Assembly: GCF_000754095.2 (NCBI RefSeq)
Contig: NZ_JQSG02000001.1
Span: 481,140-545,139, forward strand
From: Acidihalobacter prosperus
GTDB taxonomy: Bacteria; Pseudomonadota; Gammaproteobacteria; DSM-5130; Acidihalobacteraceae
Direction: 5' to 3'
Length of the DNA stretch: 64,000 nt
Position 1 is the first letter of the stretch, and every line of letters begins with the position of its first letter. Positions 26,373 through 34,263 of this stretch are shown here, one piece after another. The notes beneath the pieces were generated by a model. That model was not told the DNA's origin. It ran no database searches and saw nothing but the letters and a program-made list of their open reading frames with translations. The position numbers were made by a program, and so were the translations under genes.

Positions 26373-27770
26373 ATGGAAATGACCCTGCCCGGGCTGGTCC
26401 GGCCGACGCCCGAGAGCGGCCCGAGCGCAGCGATTCATGCGGTTGGCACGGAAGCCTACGAAGGTTGGCTGACTTCACAGACCGCCGAAACGGCAGGCTG
26501 GTTGGCCGCAAGCGGCTTCAAAGCGAAACACCGCGCCTTCAGCCTGCTGCCTGGGCGCGACGGCAGCATCGCCGTGCTGGTGACGCTCGACGACATGGAC
26601 GATTACTGGGGATTGGGCGATTTGCCCTACCGCCTGCCCGAAGGCGATTACCGGCTCGAAGGCGTGGCCGGCGATACGCTGATGCGTCTGGCCACGGGAT
26701 GGGGACTCGGCGCCTACCGTTTCCAGCGCTACAAATCCGCCCAGCGGGCACCCGCACGGCTGTGCGTCGAGGATACGTCCATCTTCGCGCGCGTCATGCG
26801 CACCGTGGCCGCCTGCACGCTGGTCCGGGATCTGGTGAACACGCCGGCCGAAAACATGGGACCGGCGCAACTCGCGGCAACCGCACGCGCGCTGGCCGAG
26901 GCACATGCCGCCGAGTGCAGGGTCGTCGTCGGCGATACGCTGCTCAGCCAGGGTTATCCCGCCATCCATGCGGTGGGACGCGCGAGCGTACACCCGCCGC
27001 GCCTCATCGATCTGCGCTGGGGCGAAACCGGCAACCCCGAGATCGTGCTCGTGGGCAAGGGCGTCTGCTTCGATACGGGCGGACTCGACCTGAAAAATGC
27101 CAGCGGCATGCGCCAGATGAAAAAGGACATGGGCGGCGCTGCCCACGTTCTCGGGCTGGCGCGCATGATCATGGAGGAAGGCCTACCGGTCAGGCTGCGG
27201 GTGCTCATCCCGGCAGTCGAAAACGCCGTTTCCGGCGACGCCTTCCGACCCGGCGACGTCTTGCGTACGCGCAAGGGCTTGAGCGTCGAGGTCGACAATA
27301 CCGATGCCGAGGGGCGGCTGGTATTGTGCGACGCGCTGGCCGACGCGTCAGAGGGTACGCCCGCCCTGATCGTGGATTTCGCAACCCTGACCGGCGCCGC
27401 GCGCGTGGCTCTGGGCACCGAGTTGCCGGCCTTCTTCACCCATCACGACGCGCTCGCAAGCGCGTTGGCGGATGCCGGCAAGCGGGTTCAGGATCCGCTC
27501 TGGCGCCTGCCGTTGTTCGAGGACTACCGCGCCCAGCTCGACAGCGGCATCGCCGATCTGCTCAATTGCAGCACCTCGCCCTTCGGCGGCGCCATCACCG
27601 CGGCTCTGTTTCTCGATGCCTTCGTGCCGAGAACGATCGATTGGGTTCACATCGACCTGATGGCCTGGAACCAGCGCGCCCGTCCGGGACGTCCGCGTGG
27701 CGGCGAGGCCATGGGCTTGCGCGCCGTTTTCGCCTATCTCAAGTCTCGCTATGGCAACGATGATGGCTGA
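26373..27770 (+). CDS. Leucyl aminopeptidase family protein (M17)
   Basis: A 465-residue cytosolic aminopeptidase using two metal ions. The C-terminal catalytic domain has VGKGVCFDTGGLDLKNASGM (metal and catalytic Lys), the M17 signature VDNTDAEGRLVLCDAL at about residue 307, and TLTGAARVALG. The N-terminal domain is of the shorter PepB/YbiB-like kind rather than that of full PepA. AAGGAG precedes the ATG. It overlaps dusA by 20 bp. Confidence 0.93.
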   Translation: MEMTLPGLVRPTPESGPSAAIHAVGTEAYEGWLTSQTAETAGWLAASGFKAKHRAFSLLPGRDGSIAVLVTLDDMDDYWGLGDLPYRLPEGDYRLEGVAGDTLMRLATGWGLGAYRFQRYKSAQRAPARLCVEDTSIFARVMRTVAACTLVRDLVNTPAENMGPAQLAATARALAEAHAAECRVVVGDTLLSQGYPAIHAVGRASVHPPRLIDLRWGETGNPEIVLVGKGVCFDTGGLDLKNASGMRQMKKDMGGAAHVLGLARMIMEEGLPVRLRVLIPAVENAVSGDAFRPGDVLRTRKGLSVEVDNTDAEGRLVLCDALADASEGTPALIVDFATLTGAARVALGTELPAFFTHHDALASALADAGKRVQDPLWRLPLFEDYRAQLDSGIADLLNCSTSPFGGAITAALFLDAFVPRTIDWVHIDLMAWNQRARPGRPRGGEAMGLRAVFAYLKSRYGNDDG

Positions 27771-28791
27771 ATCCATCGGCGGGCCGAACCGTCGACTCAG
27801 CGTGGCGCCGATGATGGACTATACGGACCGCCATGCGCGCTATCTGCTGCGGCTGATTTCCCGGCACACGCTGCTGTATACGGAAATGGTCACCAGCGCG
27901 GCGTTGCTGCACGGCGAGGTCTCACGCCTGCTTGAATACAATCGTGAAGAGCACCCGCTGGCGTTGCAGGTCGGCGGCAGCGATCCGGCCGAAATGGCCG
28001 TGGCGGCACGCCTGGCGGCGGCCTACGGCTATGACGAGATCAATATCAACGTCGGTTGCCCCAGCGACCGCGTCCAGGCCGGACGCTTCGGCGCCTGCCT
28101 GATGCGCGAGCCCGAGACCGTGGCCGAGTGCGTGGATGCCATGCGCGCCGCCGCACCGTTGCCAGTGACGGTAAAAACCCGCATCGGGGTCGATGAGCAC
28201 GACAGCTACGAGAGCTTGTGCGATTTTGTCGAGCAGGTATCTGCGGCAGGCTGCAACAGCTTCACGATCCACGCTCGCAAGGCCTGGCTCAAGGGTCTGA
28301 GCCCGCGGGAAAATCGCGAAGTACCGCCGCTGGACTACGCTCGCGCCCATCGCCTCAAGCGCGACTATCCGCAACTCCAGATCGTGCTCAACGGCGGAGT
28401 GACGGACCTCGGGCAGGCCTGCGAACAGCTTCGCCACGTCGATGGCGTGATGATCGGGCGCGCCGCCTATCACAACCCCTGGCTGCTGGCCGAAGCCGAT
28501 GCACGCGTTTTCGCTCGCCCCCACGCGGTCGCGCCGACGCGAAGCGAAACGCTGGCCGCCTATGCAGAATATTGCGCGCGTCAACAGGCCGGCGGCGTGC
28601 CGCTCGCACACATGACGCGGCATCTGATGGGCTTGGCGCAGGGGCTGCCGGGTGCGCGGCGGTTCCGGCGCACGCTCAGCGAAGGCGTGCGCCGCCCCCG
28701 GGCAACGGCGGCGCTCATCGACGAAGCCTGGGCGGCCGTCGGGCCGCTCGGCAGTCAATCCATGCCGGCCGGAGCAGCGGGAAAGCTGTGA
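27751..28791 (+). CDS. dusA: tRNA-dihydrouridine(20/20a) synthase DusA
   Basis: An FMN enzyme reducing U20/U20a in tRNA D-loops. The sequence has APMMDYTDRHARYLLRLIS at the start, ININVGCPSDRVQAGRFGACLM with the catalytic Cys, TVKTRIGVDE and FTIHARKAWLKGLSPRENRE. These are DusA signatures rather than DusB or DusC. The start is one of three closely spaced ATGs (27751, 27760, 27763) inside the end of the aminopeptidase gene. Its 3' end overlaps the convergent phosphatase gene by 37 bp. Confidence 0.95.
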   Translation: MATMMAESIGGPNRRLSVAPMMDYTDRHARYLLRLISRHTLLYTEMVTSAALLHGEVSRLLEYNREEHPLALQVGGSDPAEMAVAARLAAAYGYDEININVGCPSDRVQAGRFGACLMREPETVAECVDAMRAAAPLPVTVKTRIGVDEHDSYESLCDFVEQVSAAGCNSFTIHARKAWLKGLSPRENREVPPLDYARAHRLKRDYPQLQIVLNGGVTDLGQACEQLRHVDGVMIGRAAYHNPWLLAEADARVFARPHAVAPTRSETLAAYAEYCARQQAGGVPLAHMTRHLMGLAQGLPGARRFRRTLSEGVRRPRATAALIDEAWAAVGPLGSQSMPAGAAGKL

Positions 28792-29507
28792 ACGCGCCAG
28801 TCTGGCTGCAGTTCCAGTAAGGTCAAGCTCGCCTGCTTGAAACGCATGGCGTAGACCGCGCCGGTGTCGATGAAATGCACATTGGCGGCCTGGCGCGGCT
28901 CGCTCAGCGGCGTGTGCCCGCAGACGAGCAGGTCGATGCCGGGCACGGCGGGCACCTGCTCGCCGCGCCGCACGCGACCGATGCGCGTGCGCGACCATAG
29001 CGCGTGATCGCGCACGTCCTCGTCGCGCGCCAGACACGTCAGGAACTGCGACCAACTCAGGTCGTGCGGGACGTCCGCATGCACGACGCCCACCCGCCCC
29101 CGCCGTGTTTCGATCTCGAGGGCGTAGGGGAGTGCCGCTATCGCGCGCCGGCAGCGCTCCCGGCGCGCAGCCGGCAGCATCGGCCACCATTCGCCGCCGC
29201 AACCCATGACCCAATCCGCCTCCAGTGCGGCATCGGTTTCGCTGTCGAGCAGCATCTGTTCGTGATTGCCGCGCACGGCATGCACCCAGGGCAGGGCGAG
29301 GAAGTCTCCGACCTTCGCGGATTCGGGCCCGCGGTCGATCAGGTCGCCGACGGAGATCAGGCGGTCGCAGGCAGGATCGAACGCGAGCTGCGCGAGGGCA
29401 TGCTCCAGCAGCGGGAACATGCCATGCAGGTCGCCCACGCAATAATCGCGTCCGAGATCGTTGCGGGGCAGGCGTTGAAACCATTGCGCTGTCTGGGTCA
29501 TCGCCAT
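28755..29507 (-). CDS. PP1-like serine/threonine phosphatase / bis-nucleosyl tetraphosphatase family
   Basis: A 250-residue calcineurin-like metallophosphoesterase. The five-motif core is clear: GDLHGMFPLL, GDLIDRGPES, RGNHEQML, a central HADVPHD and VCGHTPLSEP. It resembles E. coli PrpA/PrpB and the ApaH family. Protein phosphatase activity is more likely than Ap4A hydrolysis given the length and the absence of the ApaH C-terminus, but this is not proven. AAGGAG eight bases before the ATG at 29507 sets the start. Confidence 0.88.
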   Translation of the reverse strand: MAMTQTAQWFQRLPRNDLGRDYCVGDLHGMFPLLEHALAQLAFDPACDRLISVGDLIDRGPESAKVGDFLALPWVHAVRGNHEQMLLDSETDAALEADWVMGCGGEWWPMLPAARRERCRRAIAALPYALEIETRRGRVGVVHADVPHDLSWSQFLTCLARDEDVRDHALWSRTRIGRVRRGEQVPAVPGIDLLVCGHTPLSEPRQAANVHFIDTGAVYAMRFKQASLTLLELQPDWRVHSFPAAPAGMD

Positions 29508-29563
29508 CGTTCGACTCCTTGTGGCCCTTGTTATGATGCGCGTGTGAACGACAGCGAGCTGCA

Positions 29564-29770
29564 ATGTCATGCCGACCGACTGCGGGTGCGTCGTGCACGA
29601 CTACGCTTGCCACCCTGGCGTTTTGTGCTTATGGACTGGCGCTGTGGCTATGGTACCCCGATGCGCGCCTGCCCGCGCTGCTCGTGGCGACAAGCGGTTA
29701 TCTGACATTACGGTTGGCGGATCCATGGGCATATCGCCGGGCCGCGCGGCGCCTGCGCGCGGCCGGCTGA
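29564..29770 (+). CDS. Small putative membrane protein
   Basis: A 68-residue frame with two hydrophobic segments (about 15-30 and 36-52) ending in an Arg/Ala-rich tail. No ribosome site is evident and no family was recognised. The overlapping frame from a GTG at 29544 is also open for about 53 codons. The gene is tentative. Confidence 0.35.
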   Translation: MSCRPTAGASCTTTLATLAFCAYGLALWLWYPDARLPALLVATSGYLTLRLADPWAYRRAARRLRAAG

Positions 29771-29778
29771 GCCGAGGG

Positions 29779-30114
29779 CTAGAGTGCCGTGTCGATCGTC
29801 ACCGGCTCGCCGACCTGCTGGCTGAAGACCCGGCCGAGGGCAGCGGTCAGCGATTCGCCGGTGCGGTCGTTGCGCCATTCTCCGCTGGCTTCGTCCAGGC
29901 CGAAATGCGCGGGGCCCTCGGGGGAGGCCAGCCATAATTGCCGCACCGGCTCCTGACGATTGAGAATCAGCACAGCGCCGCTGTCGAAATCGATGCGCAG
30001 CACGCCGTCGATCAAATCCGCGTCGAGATCGGCGAGCGCGTCGTGATCGCTGACGTATTGCAAAAGCGTTTCCATCGCCTGCTCGGCGCGTAGCGCAAAA
30101 GAGAGTTCGGTCAT
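29779..30114 (-). CDS. cyaY: Iron donor protein CyaY (frataxin)
   Basis: A 111-residue bacterial frataxin that binds iron through an acidic first helix and modulates IscS during Fe-S cluster assembly. The pattern includes DADLIDGVLRIDFDSGAVLILNRQEPVRQLWLAS and the conserved Trp in SGEWRNDRTGE. The ATG at 30114 gives the family length; the longer open frame upstream is a shadow. Confidence 0.95.
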   Translation of the reverse strand: MTELSFALRAEQAMETLLQYVSDHDALADLDADLIDGVLRIDFDSGAVLILNRQEPVRQLWLASPEGPAHFGLDEASGEWRNDRTGESLTAALGRVFSQQVGEPVTIDTAL

Positions 30115-30146
30115 GTTGTCGTCTTCGCTCGCTGGGTAGTGAAATA

Positions 30147-30530
30147 TCAGGCCTTCGCGGGACCCTTGACGATCGCGATCACGAACAGCAACCAGGACAG
30201 GATCAGGGCACTGCCACCGAAGGGCGTGATCACCGCCAATCCGTTGAATCCGGTCAGCACGATCAGGTACAGGCTGCCGCTGAACATCGCGGTACCTGCG
30301 AACATCAGCCAGCCGGCGGCACTCAGCCAGCGGCTGCGGCCGATATGCGCAGCGCTCAAACCGATCGCGATCAAGCCGAGCGCATGGTCGATCTGGAAGC
30401 GCAGGGCAATGTTGAAAATGCGAAACAAATGGGCATCGACCTCGGCGTGGACGACGTGATCGCTGACCGCGCCCATGATGACGTACAACATGCCCAGGAT
30501 CGCGCCCAGTGCGACGAAGCTTCGGTTCAT
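30147..30530 (-). CDS. DUF423 family inner-membrane protein (YgdD-like)
   Basis: A 127-residue protein with four predicted membrane helices. It has the DUF423 landmarks near the N-terminus (GAILGMLYVIMGAVSDHV) and GTAMFSGSLYLIVLTGFNGLAVITPFGG in the second half. GGAG lies before the ATG at 30530. Function in this family is unknown. Confidence 0.88.
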   Translation of the reverse strand: MNRSFVALGAILGMLYVIMGAVSDHVVHAEVDAHLFRIFNIALRFQIDHALGLIAIGLSAAHIGRSRWLSAAGWLMFAGTAMFSGSLYLIVLTGFNGLAVITPFGGSALILSWLLFVIAIVKGPAKA

Positions 30531-30589
30531 TGTGAGGACTCCTGACGATTTTCGTATAGTACGGATTTGGTCCATCCAGGTGAAACGAC

Positions 30590-31075
30590 ATGCCCAGCTT
30601 TGATGTGGTCTCCGAAGTCGATCAGCACGAGCTTGCCAATGCGCTCGACCAGGCCAATCGCGAAATCGACACCCGCTACGACTTCAAGGGCGCCGATGCG
30701 CGCATCGGGCAGTCCGGCGAGAGCGGCCTGCAACTCGAGGCGCAAAGCGAATTCCAGATCGAGCAGATGATGGATATCCTGCTCAAGAAAATCGCCAAGC
30801 GCGGTATCGACGTGCGCTGCCTTGAGCGCGGCAAGCTGGCCGAAAGCGGCCGGCGCGCCACGCTCGACGTCGAGGTCAAGCAGGGTATCGACAGCGACAG
30901 CGCCAAGCGCATGGTCAAGACCGTCAAGGACAGCAAGCTCAAGGTGCAGGCCTCGATCCAGGGCGAAAAGCTGCGCGTTACCGGCAAGAGTCGGGACGAT
31001 CTGCAGCAGGTCATGGCCTTGCTGCGCGGCGGTGACTGGGGACGTCCGCTGCAGTTCGAGAATCTGCGCGACTGA
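30590..31075 (+). CDS. yajQ: YajQ family nucleotide-binding protein
   Basis: A 161-residue protein of two ferredoxin-like folds. PSFDVVSEVDQHELANALDQ and EIDTRYDFKG begin the family consensus. GIDSDSAKRMVKTVKDSKLKVQASIQGEKLRVTGKSRDDLQ completes it. Some homologues bind c-di-GMP; others have been linked to RNA or nucleotides. It is divergent from the DUF423 gene with 59 bp between. Confidence 0.96.
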   Translation: MPSFDVVSEVDQHELANALDQANREIDTRYDFKGADARIGQSGESGLQLEAQSEFQIEQMMDILLKKIAKRGIDVRCLERGKLAESGRRATLDVEVKQGIDSDSAKRMVKTVKDSKLKVQASIQGEKLRVTGKSRDDLQQVMALLRGGDWGRPLQFENLRD

Positions 31076-31080
31076 AGCGT

Positions 31081-31404
31081 CTAGGACTCGTCCTCCCCGA
31101 CCATGGCATCGGGCGACCAGCCCAGCTCGCGGGCGCGCGCCATCGCCTCCCGATGGATGCGTTCGTGGCGCGCGCGAATATCCTCTGGCAGCGCGTCGGC
31201 GCGGTAATGGTACTGCGCCCACAGCTCGCTGGTCTTGTCGTACAGCATCTGCATCCGTCCGGCATCCCAGCCTGCGCAGGTTTCGGTTTCCGGCAGCAGG
31301 CCGAAGATCCAGGCGTCCTTGACGATGGCGCCGGTCGGCGTCATGCCGCCGTATTCGTCCTGGTCGATGCCGACGTAGGTGCGTTTCTGCGGGCGTCCTG
31401 ACAT
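31081..31404 (-). CDS. Conserved hypothetical protein
   Basis: A 107-residue soluble protein with no recognised domain. The composition is balanced, with a start that looks conserved (GRPQKRTYVGIDQDEYGGMTPTGAIVKDAWIFGLLPETE) and a helical, charged C-terminal half. It is convergent with yajQ and starts 17 bp from the divergent Rieske-like gene. Confidence 0.7.
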   Translation of the reverse strand: MSGRPQKRTYVGIDQDEYGGMTPTGAIVKDAWIFGLLPETETCAGWDAGRMQMLYDKTSELWAQYHYRADALPEDIRARHERIHREAMARARELGWSPDAMVGEDES

Positions 31405-31421
31405 GCTTGAGATCCTGCCTG

Positions 31422-31982
31422 ATGAATGAATGGGAGCGATCCTACACCAATCCGCGGCGACGCTTGTATCTGCGCCTGACCGTCAAGCTGCTGTTCGCCC
31501 TCCTGCTCGCCGCCGGCCTCTACGTGATGAGCGCTTCGCTGTTCGTGGCGCACCATGCCGCCATGCCCGCTACCCGCGTCGATCTGACCGGCATTGCGCC
31601 GGGCACCCTGCGCGTCGTCGAGTGGGATCATCGGCGCATTCTGGTGCTGCACCGCACCCGGACGATGATCGCGACGCTGCGTGCTGTGCCGCGCGCGCGG
31701 CTTTACGATGCGGATTCGGCTCGGGACGGATTGCCGGCTGCGCTGCGCAACCCGCTGCGTAGCCGGCGTCCCGCGTGGTTCGTGGCCTACGACTACGGCA
31801 CCACCTACGGCTGCGCGCTGACGCTCGATCCGGCGACCGCGGCCGGCGGTCTGCGCGACCGCTGCGGCGGCACGCGCTACGATACCGCCGGCCGCGTGTA
31901 CGCGGGGCAGGATGCGCAGCGCAATCTGTCCATACCGCCGTACCGTTTCGAGGGTCCGGACACCCTGGTGATCGGAGAGTAA
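31422..31982 (+). CDS. Membrane-anchored protein with a degenerate Rieske-like domain
   Basis: A 186-residue protein with one N-terminal membrane segment (about residues 15-38) and a periplasmic or cytoplasmic domain. Its last 60 residues follow the second half of a Rieske [2Fe-2S] domain. The order is a Cys, then RCGGTRYDTAGRVY, then NLSIPPYRFEGPDTLVIG, which is where C-x2-H-G-S-x-F/Y-D normally stands. The His ligands are absent, so a cluster is unlikely. The resemblance was recognised by eye. The ATG at 31422 was chosen over the TTG at 31407. Confidence 0.6.
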   Translation: MNEWERSYTNPRRRLYLRLTVKLLFALLLAAGLYVMSASLFVAHHAAMPATRVDLTGIAPGTLRVVEWDHRRILVLHRTRTMIATLRAVPRARLYDADSARDGLPAALRNPLRSRRPAWFVAYDYGTTYGCALTLDPATAAGGLRDRCGGTRYDTAGRVYAGQDAQRNLSIPPYRFEGPDTLVIGE

Positions 31983-32058
31983 AGCCAGCGTCGCCATGCG
32001 ACACGGGCATGCCCCATGCCCTCGGTCGGGTCCGCGCACAGGGTCCGTCGCACTACCG

Positions 32059-32844
32059 TCAGGGTGTGCCGTAGAGGTCGTATCGTGTGTTCGGACCCTC
32101 CACCTGCCGCAGCGGTGGGGAGCCGTCCAGCGGCAGTGCGCCGCGCGGACGCTTGACCACCACCCTGCGCGCGCCGCTGGACAGGGCGACGCGCAGCAGC
32201 TCGCCGGCATCGGGATCGTCGCCGACCAACTCGCGGATCACGCGCATCTCCTTCTTGACCAGCGCCGATTTCCCGCGATGGGGATACATCGGGTCGAGAT
32301 AGACCACATCCGGCGCGGCGAGCCGCACCAGCGCCTCGCGCGCATCGGCGCAATGCAGACGCACGCGCGCGCGTGCCGCCGGCGGGGCCGTGCGCAGCCA
32401 GCCATCCTCGAGCAGCAAGGCCATCAACGGCGAACGCTCGATCATCGTAACCTCGCATCCGAGCTGCGCGAGCACCGCGCCGTCGCGCCCAAGACCGGCG
32501 GTTGCGTCGATCACGCGTAACGCGATGCCGGGTTTGAGGCCGACCGCCCGCGCCAGTGGCTGGCGGCGGCCGGCCTGGCGCAGACGCAGGCCGGTCGCGC
32601 CGGCCGAAAAATCCAGCCGCAACGGCGCAAAGCGCTGGGTTGCCGGCGCGTGCAGCGACCAGCCATGCGCATCCAGCCAGAGTCCGTAGCCGTCCGGCCG
32701 CGGCGCGGGCACGGGATCGACACCGAACCGCACGGCGACACGCCGCAGTTCGGTGGACTCGGCGTCCTCGGCGCCACCCACCCAGAAACCACTCGGCAGG
32801 GAAGCAGCAGCATCGGGAGGCACCAGGAGCGAGGGCGGATTCAC
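32059..32844 (-). CDS. rsmJ: 16S rRNA (guanine-1516-N2)-methyltransferase RsmJ
   Basis: A SAM-dependent methyltransferase of 16S rRNA G1516. The motifs are DATAGLGRDGAVLAQLGCEVTMIERSPLMALLLEDG for SAM binding, then DVVYLDPMYPHRGKSALVKKEMR for catalysis. The frame stays open into the neighbouring tRNA gene. The start is therefore placed at GTG 32844, giving 261 residues against about 250 in E. coli; GTG 32823 is another option. Confidence 0.92.
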   Translation of the reverse strand: MNPPSLLVPPDAAASLPSGFWVGGAEDAESTELRRVAVRFGVDPVPAPRPDGYGLWLDAHGWSLHAPATQRFAPLRLDFSAGATGLRLRQAGRRQPLARAVGLKPGIALRVIDATAGLGRDGAVLAQLGCEVTMIERSPLMALLLEDGWLRTAPPAARARVRLHCADAREALVRLAAPDVVYLDPMYPHRGKSALVKKEMRVIRELVGDDPDAGELLRVALSSGARRVVVKRPRGALPLDGSPPLRQVEGPNTRYDLYGTP

Positions 32845-32984
32845 GGCGACGGTCGTATCGAAACGCAGTGGTAAGGCACAAGGACGGCGAGGATACCGCC
32901 CCTGTGCCTCGCAAACCAGTTCGGGTATCCTTGGCGCCGCATCGAGGCGGCGAAGCTTTTGCAGCCGCCCGTCCGGGTCGCACC

Positions 32985-33072
32985 GGAAGAGTGGCCGAGT
33001 GGTTGAAGGCACCGGTCTTGAAAACCGGCAACGGGCAACCGTTCGTGGGTTCGAATCCCACCTCTTCCGCCA
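32985..33072 (+). tRNA. tRNA-Ser(UGA)
   Basis: An 88-base tRNA with a seven-pair acceptor stem (GGAAGAG with CTCTTCC), discriminator G and encoded CCA. The anticodon loop CTTGAAA gives anticodon UGA, reading UCA. The long variable arm and the T loop TTCGAAT are class II, as expected for serine. Confidence 0.97.
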
Positions 33073-33123
33073 TCCCCTCGTGGCGTATGACCCCGCTCGG
33101 GTCTCCTCACGTGCTGTAACGTC

Positions 33124-33167
33124 GCGCGAAGTTTGGCACGGTTTTGCGCGATGTTTGACACGGTTAG
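33124..33167. repeat. Two tandem 22-bp repeats at the prophage end (putative transposase-binding sites)
   Basis: Units 33124-33145 and 33146-33167 are identical at 18 of 22 positions and share the core GTTTGRCACGGTT. They begin nine bases inside the terminal TG at 33115. The unit length, spacing and position match the R1-R2 sites of phage Mu, where MuA binds. Confidence 0.85.
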
Positions 33168-33185
33168 AGGATACATAATCAGGCG

Positions 33186-33995
33186 TTAAAACAGGCTCAA
33201 AAGATCGCCGTGCATCTTGGGCGCGCGATCAGCAGCCTCATTCCAAAAAAGCGCCTCGGTGGCTTCGCTGCCAGCACCACCTCCAACCGTGTATCTGATC
33301 GGTCTCGTTTCCAGGTGGAGACGTCCGAAAACACGGCGGATATCGGGGTGGTCATTGATGCTGATGACGACCATGCCCTGGGCGTTTTCGGCGAACTCCG
33401 CCATACGTTCGTAATGCGCCCATCCGAACTCGACGCCATAGCCCTCGGTCTGCCAGTAAGGCGGGTCGAGGTAGTGCAGCGTATGGGGTCGGTCGTACTT
33501 GCTCGTGACTCTTTCCCATGACAAGTGCTCGATGTAGGTCGATTGCAGGCGCAGGTGTGCCTGGCTGAGATCCTCCTCGAGGCGAAACAGATTCAGGCGT
33601 GGCGGCGAAGTCGTCGCTGTGCCGAAAGCTTGGCCATCGACCTTCCCTCCGAAGCTTAGCTTCTGCAGATAGTAGAAGCGGGCCGCTCGTTGCACATCGG
33701 TCAACGTTTCGGGTGGCGTCATCTGTTGCCATTCATAAATCTTGCGACTGGATAATGCCCACTTGAACTGCCGCACCAATTCCTCGGGATGGTGCTTGAG
33801 CACCCGATAAAGGTTGATCAGCTCGCCGTTGATGTCGTTGAGCACCTCGACATCGGCCGGTGGCTTGGCGAAATAAATCGCGCCGGCACCAGTAAAAGCT
33901 TCGACATAGCACTCATGCCTTGGCAATTTCGGCAGAATCCAGTCTGCCAGGCGTCCCTTGCCACCTATCCACGGGATAACGGGTTTGTGGTTCAC
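33186..33995 (-). CDS. DNA adenine N6-methyltransferase (D12/Dam class)
   Basis: A 269-residue type II/orphan adenine methyltransferase. Residues 7-14 (IPWIGGKG) and 31-41 (VEAFTGAGAIY) form the SAM pocket. The catalytic DPPY is at 177-180, and SINDHPDIR (212-220) is a usual late motif of the class. The start is a GTG with GAGGG six bases before it. No restriction partner is adjacent, so it is probably an orphan that protects phage DNA or alters expression. It is the outermost gene of the phage, where Mu carries its own DNA-modification gene mom. Confidence 0.93.
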   Translation of the reverse strand: MNHKPVIPWIGGKGRLADWILPKLPRHECYVEAFTGAGAIYFAKPPADVEVLNDINGELINLYRVLKHHPEELVRQFKWALSSRKIYEWQQMTPPETLTDVQRAARFYYLQKLSFGGKVDGQAFGTATTSPPRLNLFRLEEDLSQAHLRLQSTYIEHLSWERVTSKYDRPHTLHYLDPPYWQTEGYGVEFGWAHYERMAEFAENAQGMVVISINDHPDIRRVFGRLHLETRPIRYTVGGGAGSEATEALFWNEAADRAPKMHGDLLSLF

Positions 33996-34092
33996 GTGAG
34001 CCCTCTATTGTTGTGCTAGGCTCCCCCATGCTGCGATCGCGGCGGGGAGGCCTTGGTCGGCTCACGGTGGATAGCACACCGCGGGTTGATGG

Positions 34093-34120
34093 CCTGCCGG
34101 GTGCTGCAACACTCGGCAGG
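34093..34120. other. Strong hairpin between methyltransferase and tail fibre
   Basis: CCTGCCGGGTG and CACTCGGCAGG form an 11-bp stem (one G-T mismatch) around a six-base loop. No T-run follows on either strand, so it is not a standard intrinsic terminator. It may protect the fibre mRNA end or separate the last two genes. Confidence 0.5.
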
Positions 34121-34130
34121 TCGCTTCCCT

Positions 34131-34168
34131 TATCCAGCTTGATCACTTGTATCCAGCTTGATCACTTG
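34131..34168. repeat. Perfect 19-bp tandem duplication
   Basis: Two exact adjacent copies (34131-34149 and 34150-34168) of TATCCAGCTTGATCACTTG. The copy nearer the fibre gene contains the stop codon of the frameshifted C-terminal segment (34162-34164). Each copy holds one GATC. Confidence 0.9.
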
Positions 34169-34263
34169 ACTCGCTCGACACAGACGTAGCTGATCGATGC
34201 ATCGGGATTGATCGAGTCTGCCACGCTGTTGTTGTACCAGACGTTGACGGTATCGCCGGCCCT
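34162..34263 (-). pseudogene. Out-of-frame C-terminal segment of the tail fibre gene
   Basis: Directly after the fibre stop, the -strand continues in another frame for about 33 codons ending ...SINPDASISYVCVERVK. It reads like a beta-rich fibre tip (AGDTVNVWYNNSVADSINPD). Removing one T from TTGTATTAG would join it to the upstream frame as SARELIRAGDTV. It looks like the original C-terminus, lost by a single-base insertion. Confidence 0.65.

Noticed and set aside
29004-29705. 233-codon plus-strand frame opposite the phosphatase
   Set aside because: The metallophosphatase motifs on the minus strand are unambiguous, so this is a shadow.
32845-33012. Longer RsmJ start inside the tRNA gene
   Set aside because: The frame is open by chance through the tRNA. 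Family length and motif position put the start near 32,823-32,844.
32985-33114. tRNA-Ser as attachment site of the prophage
   Set aside because: The phage end is 42 bp past the tRNA, carries transposase-type repeats and no integrase gene is seen. The neighbourhood is probably chance for a randomly inserting phage.
34026-34190. Possible 54-codon plus-strand gene before the fibre end
   Set aside because: No ribosome site, a basic low-complexity product and an overlap with the hairpin and tandem repeat.
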